35,229 nucleotides of DNA from an uncultured Geobacteraceae bacterium (GTDB lineage Bacteria; Desulfobacterota; Desulfuromonadia; Geobacterales; Pseudopelobacteraceae). Where the stretch lies: assembly GCA_903876875.1 (NCBI GenBank), contig CAIRBT010000135.1, positions 1 through 35,229 on the forward strand. The letters are read 5' to 3'. This document shows, one piece after another, positions 16,512-25,616 of the stretch (the stretch's first letter is position 1; each line of letters opens with the position of its first letter). A program made the translations under genes and the position numbers. The notes beneath the pieces were generated by a model that was given only the letters and a program-made list of their open reading frames with translations, did no database searches and was not told the origin of the DNA.

Positions 16512-18989
16512 GTGGAACTGAAATATATACCAAAAGAGGTTGAGCAGAAATGGCAGTCGATCTGGGATACGGACAAGACTTTCAAGGCGACTGCCCATGC
16601 TGAAAAACCTAAATACTATCTTCTCGAAATGTTTCCCTATCCGTCGGGTCGTATTCATATGGGGCATGTGCGTAACTACTCCATTGGCGATGTAATCGGA
16701 CGCTTTAAACGGATGCGCGGCTTTAATGTCATGCATCCAATGGGGTGGGATGCCTTCGGCATGCCGGCGGAAAATGCCGCCATTCAAAACAATAGTCACC
16801 CCGCGATCTGGACCCACGAGAATATTGCCTATATGCGCAATCAGATTAAAAAAATGGGTTTTTCCTATGACTGGGATCGGGAGTTGGCAACCTGTGATCT
16901 GGACTATTATCGCTGGGAACAGAAACTGTTTCTTGAAATGTTTGAAAAGGGATTGGCGTACAAAAAAACCTCCTTTGTCAATTGGTGTCCAAAATGTGAA
17001 ACCGTACTTGCCAACGAACAGGTTGAGGATGGCGGCTGTTGGCGCTGTGATTCCGAAGTTAATCAAAAGGAGCTTGATCAGTGGTTTTTCCGCATTACTG
17101 ACTATGCCGAGGAGTTGTTGGAGAACACTTATAAGCTTCCCGGTTGGCCTGAACGGGTTCTTGTCATGCAGCGCAACTGGATTGGCAAGAGTTTCGGTTG
17201 TGAGATAGATTTTCCCGTCGAAAACAGCGGCCTCCCCATAAAGGTCTTTACGACCCGTCAGGACACAGTCTTTGGTGCCACCTTCATGTCGCTGGCTCCG
17301 GAGCATCCCCGTGCGGCAGAACTGGCAACGCCGGAGCGGGCCGAGGCCATTGCCGCTTTCATTGAAAAGACCCGGAAAACCGACCGGATCAAGCGTACCG
17401 CCGATGACTTTGAAAAAGAGGGGGTTTTCACCGGTTCCTACAGTATTAACCCGCTTACCGGTGTTCGTATGCCGATTTTCCTGGCAAATTTTGTCTTGAT
17501 GGATTATGGCACCGGTGCGGTTATGGCGGTTCCCACCCACGATCAACGTGATTTTGAATTTGCCCGCAAGTATGAACTGCCACTGACGGTGGTTATTCAG
17601 CCGGTCGGGGAAACTCTTGATCCGGCCACCATGACGGAAGCTTTTACCGAGGCTGGTGTACTGGTTAATTCGGGACAGTTTGACGGCATGGCCAGCGGTG
17701 AGGCCAAAGAGGCCATTGCCGATTTCCTCCAGTCACGGGGGGAGGGGACAAAGACCGTCAACTACCGTCTTCGCGACTGGGGTATTTCCCGTCAGCGCTA
17801 CTGGGGCAATCCAATTCCGGTCATTTACTGCGACAGTTGCGGTGTTGTTGCCGTCCCCCCCCAAGATCTGCCGGTTATCCTGCCGAAGGATGTGGCCTTC
17901 AGCGGTGAGGGGGGGAGCCCTCTGGCACGTATGGACTCCTTTGTAACCTGCAACTGCCCCACCTGTGGTAAAGCAGCCCGTCGGGAAACCGATACCATGG
18001 ATACCTTTGTGCAATCCTCCTGGTACTTCCTGCGCTACTGCTGCCCCGATTTTACCGACGGTATCCTTGACCGTGACAAAGTCGATTACTGGATGTCCGT
18101 TGATCAGTACATTGGCGGCATCGAGCATGCCGTACTTCATCTTCTCTACGCCCGCTTTTTTACCAAGGTCATGCGAGATCTGGGGTATGTGGCGGCCGAT
18201 GAGCCTTTTATTAATCTTCTCACCCAGGGAATGGTTATCAAAGATGGCTCAAAGATGAGTAAATCAAAGGGAAATGTGGTGGATCCCGATGCCCTTATTT
18301 CAAAATACGGTGCTGACACCGCCCGCCTGTTCTCACTGTTTGCCGCACCCCCTGAGAAGGATCTGGATTGGAATGATCAAGGTGTAGAAGGTTCCTATCG
18401 TTTCCTCAGCAGAATCTGGAAACTGGTACACGACCGTCTGGAGCTGATTGCCGGGGCTCCTCCCCTTGATAGTTCATTATTAACGGCTGAGGAACGGAGT
18501 GTGCGACGTGCCGTTCATAAGACCATCCGTAAGGTAACGGAAGATCTGGAAGAGCGGTTCCATTTCAATACGGCCATTGCGGCGGTCATGGAACTGCTCA
18601 ATGTGCTCCAGCCTGCCGATCTTTCTACCGCACAATTTCCTGCGGTTATGAAAGAGGCTATTCAGAGCACTATCCAGCTTATGGCACCCTTTGTTCCCCA
18701 TATCACGGAAGAACTCTGGCAGCGCATTGGCAACAGCACCCCCCTGACTTCCACCTGCTGGCCCTCCTATGATGAGAGTGCCACTATTGATGAAGAGTTG
18801 TTGATTGTGGTGCAGGTCAACGGCAAACTCCGTTCGAAAATTACCGTTGCCGCAGGTACTGATGAAGAGGCGGTGAAAGCCGTTGCCCTTGCCGATGAAA
18901 AAATCGTTCAGTTCCTCGAAGGTTTTACGATTCGTAAGGTAATCAGTGTTCCGGGTAAGCTGGTAAACATTGTGGCAACTCAGGGATGA
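16512..18989 (+). CDS. leuS: Leucyl-tRNA synthetase
   Basis: This class I synthetase charges tRNA-Leu and edits mischarged products. The 825-residue protein has the catalytic [12 protein letters not shown] with HMGH at residues 49-52, the CP1 editing domain with [11 protein letters not shown] and GTGAVMAVP, and two CXXC zinc-type pairs (CDSC, CPTC). It also has the KMSKSKGN loop (about 580-587) and a C-terminal anticodon-binding region ending in a VQVNGKLR domain. The start is GTG 16512, with AAAGGA about 8 nt upstream. The stop overlaps the lptE start (ATGA). The 22-bp spacing from cheB suggests partial cotranscription with the chemotaxis operon, unusual for an essential synthetase. Confidence 0.97.
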   Translation: MELKYIPKEVEQKWQSIWDTDKTFKATAHAEKPKYYLLEMFPYPSGRIHMGHVRNYSIGDVIGRFKRMRGFNVMHPMGWDAFGMPAENAAIQNNSHPAIWTHENIAYMRNQIKKMGFSYDWDRELATCDLDYYRWEQKLFLEMFEKGLAYKKTSFVNWCPKCETVLANEQVEDGGCWRCDSEVNQKELDQWFFRITDYAEELLENTYKLPGWPERVLVMQRNWIGKSFGCEIDFPVENSGLPIKVFTTRQDTVFGATFMSLAPEHPRAAELATPERAEAIAAFIEKTRKTDRIKRTADDFEKEGVFTGSYSINPLTGVRMPIFLANFVLMDYGTGAVMAVPTHDQRDFEFARKYELPLTVVIQPVGETLDPATMTEAFTEAGVLVNSGQFDGMASGEAKEAIADFLQSRGEGTKTVNYRLRDWGISRQRYWGNPIPVIYCDSCGVVAVPPQDLPVILPKDVAFSGEGGSPLARMDSFVTCNCPTCGKAARRETDTMDTFVQSSWYFLRYCCPDFTDGILDRDKVDYWMSVDQYIGGIEHAVLHLLYARFFTKVMRDLGYVAADEPFINLLTQGMVIKDGSKMSKSKGNVVDPDALISKYGADTARLFSLFAAPPEKDLDWNDQGVEGSYRFLSRIWKLVHDRLELIAGAPPLDSSLLTAEERSVRRAVHKTIRKVTEDLEERFHFNTAIAAVMELLNVLQPADLSTAQFPAVMKEAIQSTIQLMAPFVPHITEELWQRIGNSTPLTSTCWPSYDESATIDEELLIVVQVNGKLRSKITVAAGTDEEAVKAVALADEKIVQFLEGFTIRKVISVPGKLVNIVATQG

Positions 18990-19513
18990 AAGCCATTGGC
19001 GGGCGAATATGTCACCTGATACTGCTCCTGCTGCTCCTCTTGTCGGCAGGGTGTGGTTATCGGGTGACAAACCCACAAACCGGTTGTTTGGGCTCTGCCC
19101 GGACAGTGTGGGTGCCCTTCTTTACCAATGAAAGCATCAGTCCCACGGCACAAACGGTGCTTCGCCGTGCGTTTTATGACGAACTTCATGCACTGCGTGG
19201 TTTGTACCCGGCTGAAAGCGAGGCACGGGCCGATCTGGTAATGAAAGCCAGACTGGTGACCTATGCCGGTACCACTGTCTCCTATAACTCCCTTGATCAA
19301 GCGTTTTTCAACTCACTTGCGCTGGATGTTGAACTTGAAATTGCCCGTGCAGGGGAGCTTTCTCCGTTGTGGAAAGGGCAGCTCCATGGCACCCACCAGT
19401 ATCCATCCAACAGTGACCTGGCCAAACAACGTAATGCCGAGGAACAGGCCGTTGAGGCGGTGGCGCGGAATATTGCCCACTCATTTATTTCAGCTTTGGA
19501 GCAGTCCTATTGA
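18986..19513 (+). CDS. lptE: LPS-assembly lipoprotein LptE
   Basis: LptE (RlpB) plugs the LptD barrel in the outer membrane and is required to place lipopolysaccharide on the cell surface. The 175-residue product has a poly-leucine signal peptide and the lipobox LSAGC, with the lipidated cysteine at 23. This is followed at once by GYRV, the typical start of mature LptE (CGYR/CGF). The rest contains [10 protein letters not shown] and a long C-terminal helix ([20 protein letters not shown]), as in deltaproteobacterial LptE. The leuS-lptE-holA order is common in Proteobacteria and supports the call. The ATG overlaps the leuS stop. Confidence 0.88.
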   Translation: MKAIGGRICHLILLLLLLLSAGCGYRVTNPQTGCLGSARTVWVPFFTNESISPTAQTVLRRAFYDELHALRGLYPAESEARADLVMKARLVTYAGTTVSYNSLDQAFFNSLALDVELEIARAGELSPLWKGQLHGTHQYPSNSDLAKQRNAEEQAVEAVARNIAHSFISALEQSY

Positions 19514-20511
19514 ATATGACCCCCCAGGAATTTGAAACGGCTCTGAAAAAGGGCGTTTTGCCGTCAATCTGCTTTCTCTATGGTGAAGAATCCTTTCTTC
19601 TGGAACGTGCGCTGCAGGTACTTTTGGAACGTGCGGTAGACCCCGGTTTGAAGGATTTTAATTTTAATCAGTTCTTTGGCAACGAGTCAAAGGGTATTGA
19701 CATTATTGATGCGGCACAAACCCTGCCGATGTTTTCCGACCGGAGAGCGGTCCTGGTAAAGCGTGCTGAGCAACTGAAGGCTGATGCCCTCGAAATTATG
19801 CTTCCCTATGTCATGAATCCCTTAGCAAGCACCTGTCTGGTACTGACCGGCGTCAAGATTGACCAACGGAAGAAATTCTTTATAGAGTTCAAAAAATACG
19901 GCACGTTAGTTGAATTTAAGCGTATGTATGATAATAAGCTTCCGGGATTTATTCAGGCAGAAACCACGTTGCAGGGTAAATCAATTGATGGGGCGGGGGC
20001 AGAACTTCTGGCCGCCCTGATCGGTAATAACCTGCAGGAACTGAGTTCCCAGATTCAGAAACTGGTGGCCTATGTGGGCAGTAAGTCCCGCATTGCCGTA
20101 GATGATGTGCGGACTATCGCCAGTAACAGCAAGGCCTTTACCGCCTTTGAGTTTGCCAAATATCTGGGGATGCGTGAACTTCCCGGTTCGCTCAAGAGCC
20201 TAGACACCCTGTTTTTGCATGGTGAAGAGGCACCAATGATGATTGGGGCACTTTCGAGCCATTTCAGGAAGTTATGGCGGGTCAGGGAATTGCTGGACAA
20301 AAAAATGCCCCCGGCCGACATCAGCAGGGAGCTTGGGATTAATAGCTTTTTCCTTGGGGAAATTGTGGCACAGGCTCGCAATTTTTCCCGAAGGGAAATG
20401 AAACGGATTTTTGACGAGCTTTACGGAAGTGACCTTGCATCAAAGAGCGGAGGACAGCCATATACGCTCCTCCACCGATTGGCCATGGGGATTTGTACCG
20501 GAAACTGGTAG
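19510..20511 (+). CDS. holA: DNA polymerase III delta subunit
   Basis: The delta subunit opens the beta sliding clamp in the clamp-loader complex. The 333-residue protein starts with the family pattern FLYGEESFLLERAL and continues through an AAA-like fold without a working P-loop, as expected for delta. LVLTGVKIDQRKKFF and a C-terminal collar domain follow. TTG 19510 overlaps the lptE stop and has GGAG 8 nt upstream, so I use it. ATG 19516, two codons later, has a 14-nt gap to the same GGAG. It is the last plus-strand gene before a strong bidirectional terminator. Position after leuS-lptE and before rpsT supports the assignment. Confidence 0.9.
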   Translation: MNMTPQEFETALKKGVLPSICFLYGEESFLLERALQVLLERAVDPGLKDFNFNQFFGNESKGIDIIDAAQTLPMFSDRRAVLVKRAEQLKADALEIMLPYVMNPLASTCLVLTGVKIDQRKKFFIEFKKYGTLVEFKRMYDNKLPGFIQAETTLQGKSIDGAGAELLAALIGNNLQELSSQIQKLVAYVGSKSRIAVDDVRTIASNSKAFTAFEFAKYLGMRELPGSLKSLDTLFLHGEEAPMMIGALSSHFRKLWRVRELLDKKMPPADISRELGINSFFLGEIVAQARNFSRREMKRIFDELYGSDLASKSGGQPYTLLHRLAMGICTGNW

Positions 20512-20523
20512 TTGGAAACACAG

Positions 20524-20558
20524 AAAAAGGGGACATGCACATGGCAGGTCCCCTTTTT
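20524..20558. terminator. Bidirectional intrinsic terminator between holA and rpsT
   Basis: aaaaaggggac at 20524-20534 pairs perfectly with its complement at 20548-20558 around a 13-nt loop. Both outer flanks of the GC core are A/T runs, so the transcript has a stem plus U-tract in either direction. It lies between the convergent holA and rpsT stops and would end both transcripts. Confidence 0.85.
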
Positions 20559-20578
20559 CTCAATGAGAAAAGCTTTTA

Positions 20579-20842
20579 TTAACCCAGTGTGTTAACCAGT
20601 TTGGTCAGGCGAGACACATTACGGGAAGCCGTAGAGCTGTGAATAACACCTTTCGTAGCGGTTGAGTCGATAACCGGAATGGCAACTTTCAGAGCTGCAA
20701 CTGCGGCTTCCTTGTCTTTTGCTTCTACCGCTTCACGAACACGCTTGATATATGTTTTCAACGTCGATGACACATGACGATTACGGGCGGTTTTTTTAAT
20801 GGTCTGCTTGATACTCTTGATTGCCGACTTATGATGAGCCAA
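20579..20842 (-). CDS. rpsT: 30S ribosomal protein S20 with a TTG start codon
   Basis: S20 binds 16S rRNA early in small-subunit assembly. The 87-residue, lysine/arginine-rich product begins [13 protein letters not shown] and ends [11 protein letters not shown], the usual S20 pattern. The initiation codon is TTG (complement of 20840-20842), preceded by GGAGG 6 nt upstream. No ATG is present at the conserved N-terminus. E. coli rpsT also starts with UUG, where the weak start takes part in autoregulation, so the codon may be conserved for the same reason here. A near-consensus promoter lies at 20890-20918, and the terminator at 20524-20558 follows the gene. Confidence 0.96.
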   Translation of the reverse strand: MAHHKSAIKSIKQTIKKTARNRHVSSTLKTYIKRVREAVEAKDKEAAVAALKVAIPVIDSTATKGVIHSSTASRNVSRLTKLVNTLG

Positions 20843-20889
20843 ACTACACCTCCAAAACTTTTAAGTAAGTATCTAAATTTAAGCTACCT

Positions 20890-20918
20890 TTTATACATCA
20901 CCACACTGACAGTGTCAA
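20890..20918 (-). promoter_or_regulatory. Strong sigma70 promoter of rpsT
   Basis: On the minus strand a perfect TTGACA (20913-20918) and TATAAA (20890-20895) are separated by exactly 17 bp. The expected start, about 20883, gives a leader of roughly 40 nt with an AT-rich stretch before GGAGG. A small palindrome, tgaca-g-tgtca, overlaps the -35 element at 20907-20917. The rest of the 101-bp gap between rpsT and the upstream small gene shows nothing else. Confidence 0.8.
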
Positions 20919-20943
20919 GTTATTTGTCTGTCCGCACGGTATT

Positions 20944-21153
20944 TTAATCATCCTTTCGGATGCGGACAACCTGACTGACACCGGACATGATTTCAATTTC
21001 ATGGTCATTCAAAGAATCGGTATCACCAATGACACCGATGATGGTACGGTTTGCACCGGTGGACTGGTGAATATCAAAATCGCGGGTTATCAGATATTCC
21101 TTGATAGAATCAAGTGTAACTTCTTCTGCATGTTTTTTCATTATAATCAGCAT
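20944..21153 (-). CDS. Free-standing DAHP-synthase-type ferredoxin-like regulatory domain
   Basis: The 69-residue product (MLIIMKKHAEEV...RTIIGVIGDTD...GVSQVVRI) matches the N-terminal ferredoxin-like (FXD) domain of type I-beta DAHP synthases (AroF). That domain binds phenylalanine or tyrosine and feedback-inhibits the enzyme, as in Thermotoga maritima. Here it stops right after the domain: no synthase domain follows before rpsT. AAGGGGGG upstream of the ATG shows that it is translated as its own gene. It starts 14 bp after the chorismate mutase stop. It could regulate a DAHP synthase encoded elsewhere or the mutase in trans, or be a remnant of a once-complete aroF. The open frame and good ribosome-binding site favour function. 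Confidence 0.7.
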   Translation of the reverse strand: MLIIMKKHAEEVTLDSIKEYLITRDFDIHQSTGANRTIIGVIGDTDSLNDHEIEIMSGVSQVVRIRKDD

Positions 21154-21167
21154 GATACATACCCCCC

Positions 21168-21446
21168 TTACTCTTCTTCTTTATGTGACATAATGCGTTC
21201 CAAGCGGCGTGACTCATCAACAACACGCTCGAACATCCTGACGATGGCTTCATCATCCAGCGGACCCGGATTATCCTCTTTCATGCGGTTAAAAATCCGT
21301 TTTTCACGGGCAGAATCAAATACCGGCAGATTTAAGCCTTTTTTCGCATGGCCAATTTCAAGAGCCAGGCGGGCTCGCTCATTGAAAATACGCAAGAGCA
21401 CATCGTCAAGAAGATCAATACGTTTTCTAATTTCCTGTATTTCCAC
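21168..21446 (-). CDS. Chorismate mutase, AroQ class
   Basis: This enzyme rearranges chorismate to prephenate, the branch point to phenylalanine and tyrosine. The 92-residue all-helical product aligns with E. coli AroQ-type mutase: R7 (EIRKRID), R24 (NERARLA) and K35 (GHAKK) match its Arg11, Arg28 and Lys39, and a downstream VFDSAREKRI supplies the usual D and R positions. I start at GTG 21446, with AAGGAG (21454-21459) 7 nt upstream. An ATG at 21479 would add 11 residues and lie inside nadB. The nadB stop overlaps the ribosome-binding region, suggesting coupling. It is followed by the free DAHP-synthase regulatory domain. Confidence 0.85.
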   Translation of the reverse strand: MEIQEIRKRIDLLDDVLLRIFNERARLALEIGHAKKGLNLPVFDSAREKRIFNRMKEDNPGPLDDEAIVRMFERVVDESRRLERIMSHKEEE

Positions 21447-21459
21447 GGGGGTACTCCTT

Positions 21460-23055
21460 CTAAAACTGTTTCTTGACAAAGCTGTCTTTCTTTTCGTTCA
21501 GGTCATCGGGGGTCGGATAGTCCAGGTTGTAGTGGAGTCCCCGTGATTCCTTGCGCTGCTGGGCACAGGTGACGATAAGTTCGGCAACCGTGGCAATATT
21601 GCGTAATTCAATAAGATCGGAGGTCACGTTAAAATTCCAGTAATATTCATCAATTTCGCCCTGTATCAGTTTAATACGGCTCATGGCACGGGCAAGTCGT
21701 TTGTCGGAGCGGACAATGCCGACATAATTCCACATGGTACGGCGGATCTCATCCCAGTTTTGGGAAACGACAACCATTTCGTCGCTGTTGGTGGCGGTAC
21801 CCGAATCCCAAATGGGAATTTCACGGTGATCAGCAGTGAGGGTGGAGATGACGTTACAGGAATGGCGAAACGCTCGGCCGGCGAACACTGCCGCTTCAAG
21901 CAGTGAGTTACTGGCGAGCCGGTTGGCACCATGAAGGCCGGTAAAGGCGGTTTCACCGATTGCATAGAGACCGGGAATATCGGTTTCCGCATTAAAATTA
22001 ACCGCCACACCGCCACAGAGATAGTGAGCTGCCGGCACCACCGGTAACCACTCTTTGGTCATATCCAGACCAAACTCCATACAGGTCTGGTAAATATTCG
22101 GAAAGCGATTTCTGACCACGTCGGCCGGTTCGTGGGTGATGTCAAGGAACGCGCAATCATCGCCACTGGTCTTCATCTCATTATCTATGGCACGGGCAAC
22201 AATATCACGGGGGGCAAGATCCTTCAGCTTGTGATATTTTTCCATGAAAGCGGTGCCGTCACGACGCCGGAGGATGGCACCTTCACCGCGTACCGCTTCG
22301 GAAATCAAAAACGATTTGGCCAGTGGATGGAAGAGGGTCGTGGGGTGAAACTGCATGAATTCCATATTGGCAATGGTTGCCCCAGCGCGGTAGGCCATGG
22401 CAACACCATCCCCCGAGGCCACATCGGGGTTACAGGTATACAGATAGACCTTACCGGCACCACCGCTGGCGAGTAGTGTTATCTTCGAGCTGAAAGTCCG
22501 AACGGTGTTGTTCGGAATGTCGAGGACATAGGCACCAAGGCAGCGGTTTTCCTCAAGCTGTCGGCGTTCGATTTTTGCCGAGGTAATCAGGTCTATGGCA
22601 ATATGATTTTCATAAATTGTAATAGCCGGGTGCTGTGCCACAGCAGCAACCAGTGCCCGCTCAATCTCCCGACCGGTGATGTCTTCGGCATGGAGAATAC
22701 GGCGGGCACTATGCCCCCCCTCACGGGTAAGGTCATAGGATTCACCGCTGGTGGTGAATTTAACCCCCCAGTCAATCAAATTACCGATGGTCTGGGGTCC
22801 CTCTTCGACAACCATTCTCACAACGTCTTCATGACAAATACCGGCACCGGCAACCAGTGTATCATCCACATGGGCGTCAAAAGAATCATCGTTTGAATAG
22901 ACGGAGGCGATGCCTCCCTGGGCATATTTGGTGGCCGATTCTGAAATATCACGTTTGGTTACAATGGCGACGCTGCCATGGTTGGCTGCCTGAAGGGCAT
23001 AGGATAGTCCGGCAATACCGCTGCCGATCACGAGAAAATCGCTTTCAATGCGCAT
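21460..23055 (-). CDS. nadB: L-aspartate oxidase
   Basis: NadB oxidises L-aspartate to iminoaspartate, the first step of NAD biosynthesis, and can use fumarate as acceptor in anaerobes. The 531-residue flavoprotein has the FAD-binding GSGIAGLS (11-18), the family block [22 protein letters not shown] and a C-terminal helical domain with EIRRTMW. The HPTTL and HSARR motifs and the lack of Sdh-specific features favour NadB over SdhA/FrdA. ATG 23055 has AAGGAAG 6 nt upstream; longer in-frame reading begins before the promoter. The TAG at 21460-21462 lies in the ribosome-binding region of the next gene. nadA and nadC are not in the window. Confidence 0.93.
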   Translation of the reverse strand: MRIESDFLVIGSGIAGLSYALQAANHGSVAIVTKRDISESATKYAQGGIASVYSNDDSFDAHVDDTLVAGAGICHEDVVRMVVEEGPQTIGNLIDWGVKFTTSGESYDLTREGGHSARRILHAEDITGREIERALVAAVAQHPAITIYENHIAIDLITSAKIERRQLEENRCLGAYVLDIPNNTVRTFSSKITLLASGGAGKVYLYTCNPDVASGDGVAMAYRAGATIANMEFMQFHPTTLFHPLAKSFLISEAVRGEGAILRRRDGTAFMEKYHKLKDLAPRDIVARAIDNEMKTSGDDCAFLDITHEPADVVRNRFPNIYQTCMEFGLDMTKEWLPVVPAAHYLCGGVAVNFNAETDIPGLYAIGETAFTGLHGANRLASNSLLEAAVFAGRAFRHSCNVISTLTADHREIPIWDSGTATNSDEMVVVSQNWDEIRRTMWNYVGIVRSDKRLARAMSRIKLIQGEIDEYYWNFNVTSDLIELRNIATVAELIVTCAQQRKESRGLHYNLDYPTPDDLNEKKDSFVKKQF

Positions 23056-23097
23056 TGTAAACTTCCTTTGGAGAGAATAAGGACGCGAGATGCGATT

Positions 23098-23124
23098 ATT
23101 GTACCCCTCTGTAGTATTTGTCAA
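23098..23124 (-). promoter_or_regulatory. Putative sigma70 promoter of nadB
   Basis: On the minus strand a perfect TTGACA (23119-23124) is followed after 15 bp by TACAAT (23098-23103). A CAATAA two bases further gives 17-bp spacing. The expected start is about 35-40 bp before the nadB ATG. It lies in the 211-bp divergent region shared with the ior promoter. Confidence 0.55.
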
Positions 23125-23197
23125 GTGGTGAGGGGTGGATAAGTCGAAATTCACTAAAATTGTATCGGAAAAAATACTGTTTGATTCCTTAAACAAA

Positions 23198-23226
23198 TTG
23201 CAATTTCAGCGTTGTTTTAGTATATT
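23198..23226 (+). promoter_or_regulatory. Putative sigma70 promoter of the ior-paaK-liv operon
   Basis: TTGCAA (23198-23203) and TATATT (23221-23226) are separated by 17 bp. The predicted start, about 23233, is some 35 nt before the iorA ATG. It therefore rules against a longer iorA reading frame beginning at 23135. The nadB and ior promoters are back to back with about 75 bp of AT-rich DNA between their -35 elements, enough for a shared operator, though no clear palindrome is visible. Confidence 0.55.
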
Positions 23227-23266
23227 CACCAGCTACAATAAAAATATTCCTGCCACAAGGGTCATA

Positions 23267-25030
23267 ATGATGAAAGAAATTCTTTCCGGTAATGAAGCCA
23301 TTGCACGGGGTGCCTATGAAGCCGGTTGTCTGGTTGCAAGTGCCTACCCCGGCACCCCCTCAACTGAGATTCTTGAAAATGCCATTAAATACCCTGAAAT
23401 CGATTGTTCGTGGGCACCCAACGAAAAAGTTGCCCTTGAAGTAGCCATCGGTGCGTCTTTTGGTGGTGGTCGTGCCCTCTGTACTATGAAACATGTTGGT
23501 GTCAACGTGGCGGCCGATCCACTCTTTACCCTGTCGTATACCGGTGTGCGTGGCGGGTTGGTGCTTGTTGCGGCCGATGACCCCGAAATGCACTCTTCCC
23601 AGAATGAGCAGGATAGTCGAAACTATGCCCGTTTTGCCAAGGTGCCGATGCTTGAACCGGCTGACTCACGGGAATGTAAAGAGTTTACCCGCCTGGCGTT
23701 TGAGCTGTCAGAACAGTATGATACGCCGGTTATGCTCCGAAGCAGTACCCGTATTTCCCACGGTAAATCAATTGTGGAGCTGGGGGAGCGGGTCACCGAT
23801 CTTCCCACCCCCGCGCTGGCAAAAAATCCTGCCAAACTTGTCATGCTTCCTGGCAATGCCCGGGTGCGTCATCCCCTTGTCGAACAGAATCTGGTGGACC
23901 TTGCTGCCGCTGCGGCAACCCTGCCGTTTAATCGTGTTGAACTACGCGACACGTCAATCGGTATCATTACCGCCGGTATCTGTTACCAGTATGTACGGGA
24001 AGTACTCCCCACTGCCTCCACCCTGAAGCTTGGCCTGGTGCATCCGTTACCCCAGGAGCTTATCCGTGAATTTGCCGCCAAGGTTGATACCCTCTACGTG
24101 ATCGAAGAGCTTGACCCCTTTATTGAAGATCAGGTTAAAGCCATGGGTATTGCCACCAGTGGTAAAAATAGTACCTCCCTCTGCGGTGAGTTGACCCCCG
24201 GCAGATTGAGAACCGCTTTTAATCTCCCCCAGAGTGCAACGGCAGCTCCTGAAAAACTTCCGGGTCGTCCGCCGAACATGTGTCCGGGTTGTCCCCATCG
24301 GGGGGTCTTTTATGCCCTGAACCAGTTAAAAGCTTATGTTACGGGTGATATCGGTTGCTACACCCTCGGTTTCATGCCGCCGCTATCTGCCATGGATACC
24401 TGCGTCTGTATGGGGGCTTCCATCGGCATGGCAACCGGCGTCACTAAAGTTGTCTCGGCTGAAGAAAAGAAAAAAGTGGTCGCCGTTATCGGTGACTCAA
24501 CCTTTCTCCACACCGGCATCAATGGCTTGATGGATATGGTTTACAATAATTCTCCGGCCACGGTCATTATTCTGGATAATAGTATTACCGCCATGACCGG
24601 TCGCCAGGATAACCCGGCCACCGGCTATACCTTGTCCGATTCGCCAACGACGGCCCTCAATATCCCGCTGCTCTGCAGCGCATTGGGTGTTAAGCACGTC
24701 CGGGTGGTTAACCCCCTTAATCTGCTGGAAACTAGAAAGGCCATCGCTGAAGAGATGGAACGCCCTGAGCCTTCGGTTATTATTACCAACAAACCCTGTG
24801 TTCTTATTAAGAGAGATGAGGTCTTCACAAAGGGACCGGTCTATCGGGTTGACACCGAAGAATGTGTTGGCTGCCGTGCCTGTCTTAAGATTGGGTGTCC
24901 AGCCATAGAGTGGCGTCCAGCCCCCGGCGGCGGTAAAAAAGGCAAGGCTTTCATCGATCCACTGCTCTGTACCGGCTGTGATGTGTGTCGTCAATTATGC
25001 GGATTTAATGCCATCGGGAGTGAAAAATGA
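23267..25030 (+). CDS. iorA: Indolepyruvate:ferredoxin oxidoreductase, alpha subunit
   Basis: IorA binds thiamine diphosphate and oxidatively decarboxylates aryl-pyruvates (from Trp, Phe, Tyr) to aryl-acetyl-CoA, reducing ferredoxin. The 587-residue subunit has an N-terminal pyrimidine-binding domain (SAYPGTPSTEI, HSSQNEQDSR), a TPP-binding domain (CPGCPHRG, GDSTFLHTGINGL, DNSITAMTGRQ) and two C-terminal ferredoxin motifs (CVGCRACLKIGCP, CTGCDVCRQLC, about 533-580). ATG 23267 follows AAGGG by 5 nt; ATG 23270, the next codon, is equally possible. The stop overlaps the iorB ATG. It is the first gene of a block with paaK, ACT and liv genes. The enzyme is oxygen-sensitive, which fits an anaerobe. 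Confidence 0.95.
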   Translation: MMKEILSGNEAIARGAYEAGCLVASAYPGTPSTEILENAIKYPEIDCSWAPNEKVALEVAIGASFGGGRALCTMKHVGVNVAADPLFTLSYTGVRGGLVLVAADDPEMHSSQNEQDSRNYARFAKVPMLEPADSRECKEFTRLAFELSEQYDTPVMLRSSTRISHGKSIVELGERVTDLPTPALAKNPAKLVMLPGNARVRHPLVEQNLVDLAAAAATLPFNRVELRDTSIGIITAGICYQYVREVLPTASTLKLGLVHPLPQELIREFAAKVDTLYVIEELDPFIEDQVKAMGIATSGKNSTSLCGELTPGRLRTAFNLPQSATAAPEKLPGRPPNMCPGCPHRGVFYALNQLKAYVTGDIGCYTLGFMPPLSAMDTCVCMGASIGMATGVTKVVSAEEKKKVVAVIGDSTFLHTGINGLMDMVYNNSPATVIILDNSITAMTGRQDNPATGYTLSDSPTTALNIPLLCSALGVKHVRVVNPLNLLETRKAIAEEMERPEPSVIITNKPCVLIKRDEVFTKGPVYRVDTEECVGCRACLKIGCPAIEWRPAPGGGKKGKAFIDPLLCTGCDVCRQLCGFNAIGSEK

Positions 25031-25605
25031 GCGACCAAATAACCAATGTTCTCCTTGTGGGGGTCGGTGGGCAGGGCATACTGCTGGCATCGGAAATACT
25101 GTCAGAAGCGGCCATGCTTGCCGGTTATGATGTCAAAAAAAGTGAAATACATGGCATGTCCCAGCGGGGTGGCAGTGTGGTTTCCCACGTACGGTACGGT
25201 GCGGAAGTTTTTTCTCCCATTGTACCCGAAGGGGAGGGGGATATCCTTTTTGGTTTTGAATTGATGGAAACGGTCCGCTCGTTGCCCTTATTGAGACCCG
25301 GTGCCACCGTGATTGCCAATGATCTGCAGATTTCCCCCCCTTCGGTACTGATGGGGAATGAGACGTATCCTGAAGGGTTGGCTCTCCGTATCGGTGAGCA
25401 GTTTACCGACTTCCTGCTGGTTGATGGTCAGAAGCTCGCCACCAATGCCGGTAATGTGCGGGCTGCCAACACCGTACTGCTTGGTGCCATCTCAAAACGA
25501 CTCACCATAGATGAAACATACTGGTTGGCTGCCCTGAATAAAATGGTTCCGTCAAAAGCTCTTGAAATCAATGTGTGTGCCTTCCAGATGGGGCGCGCTC
25601 TGTAA
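25027..25605 (+). CDS. iorB: Indolepyruvate:ferredoxin oxidoreductase, beta subunit
   Basis: The 192-residue partner of IorA belongs to the gamma-type domain of 2-oxoacid:ferredoxin oxidoreductases. It starts with [18 protein letters not shown] and contains the family element [17 protein letters not shown], which contributes to the CoA/electron-transfer interface of the heterodimer. Its ATG overlaps the iorA TGA (ATGA), so the two subunits are translationally coupled. paaK follows 11 bp later. Confidence 0.94.
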   Translation: MSDQITNVLLVGVGGQGILLASEILSEAAMLAGYDVKKSEIHGMSQRGGSVVSHVRYGAEVFSPIVPEGEGDILFGFELMETVRSLPLLRPGATVIANDLQISPPSVLMGNETYPEGLALRIGEQFTDFLLVDGQKLATNAGNVRAANTVLLGAISKRLTIDETYWLAALNKMVPSKALEINVCAFQMGRAL

Positions 25606-25616
25606 GAGGTGTGAGC

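Noticed and set aside
16479-17546. 355-codon open frame antisense to leuS
   Set aside because: It overlaps a certain essential gene, its translation resembles no protein family, and it has no ribosome-binding site; it is a shadow of leuS codon usage.
23135-23266. Longer IorA starting at 23135
   Set aside because: The added 44 residues do not match the family, and the region contains TTGCAA-17-TATATT just before an ATG that has AAGGG upstream.
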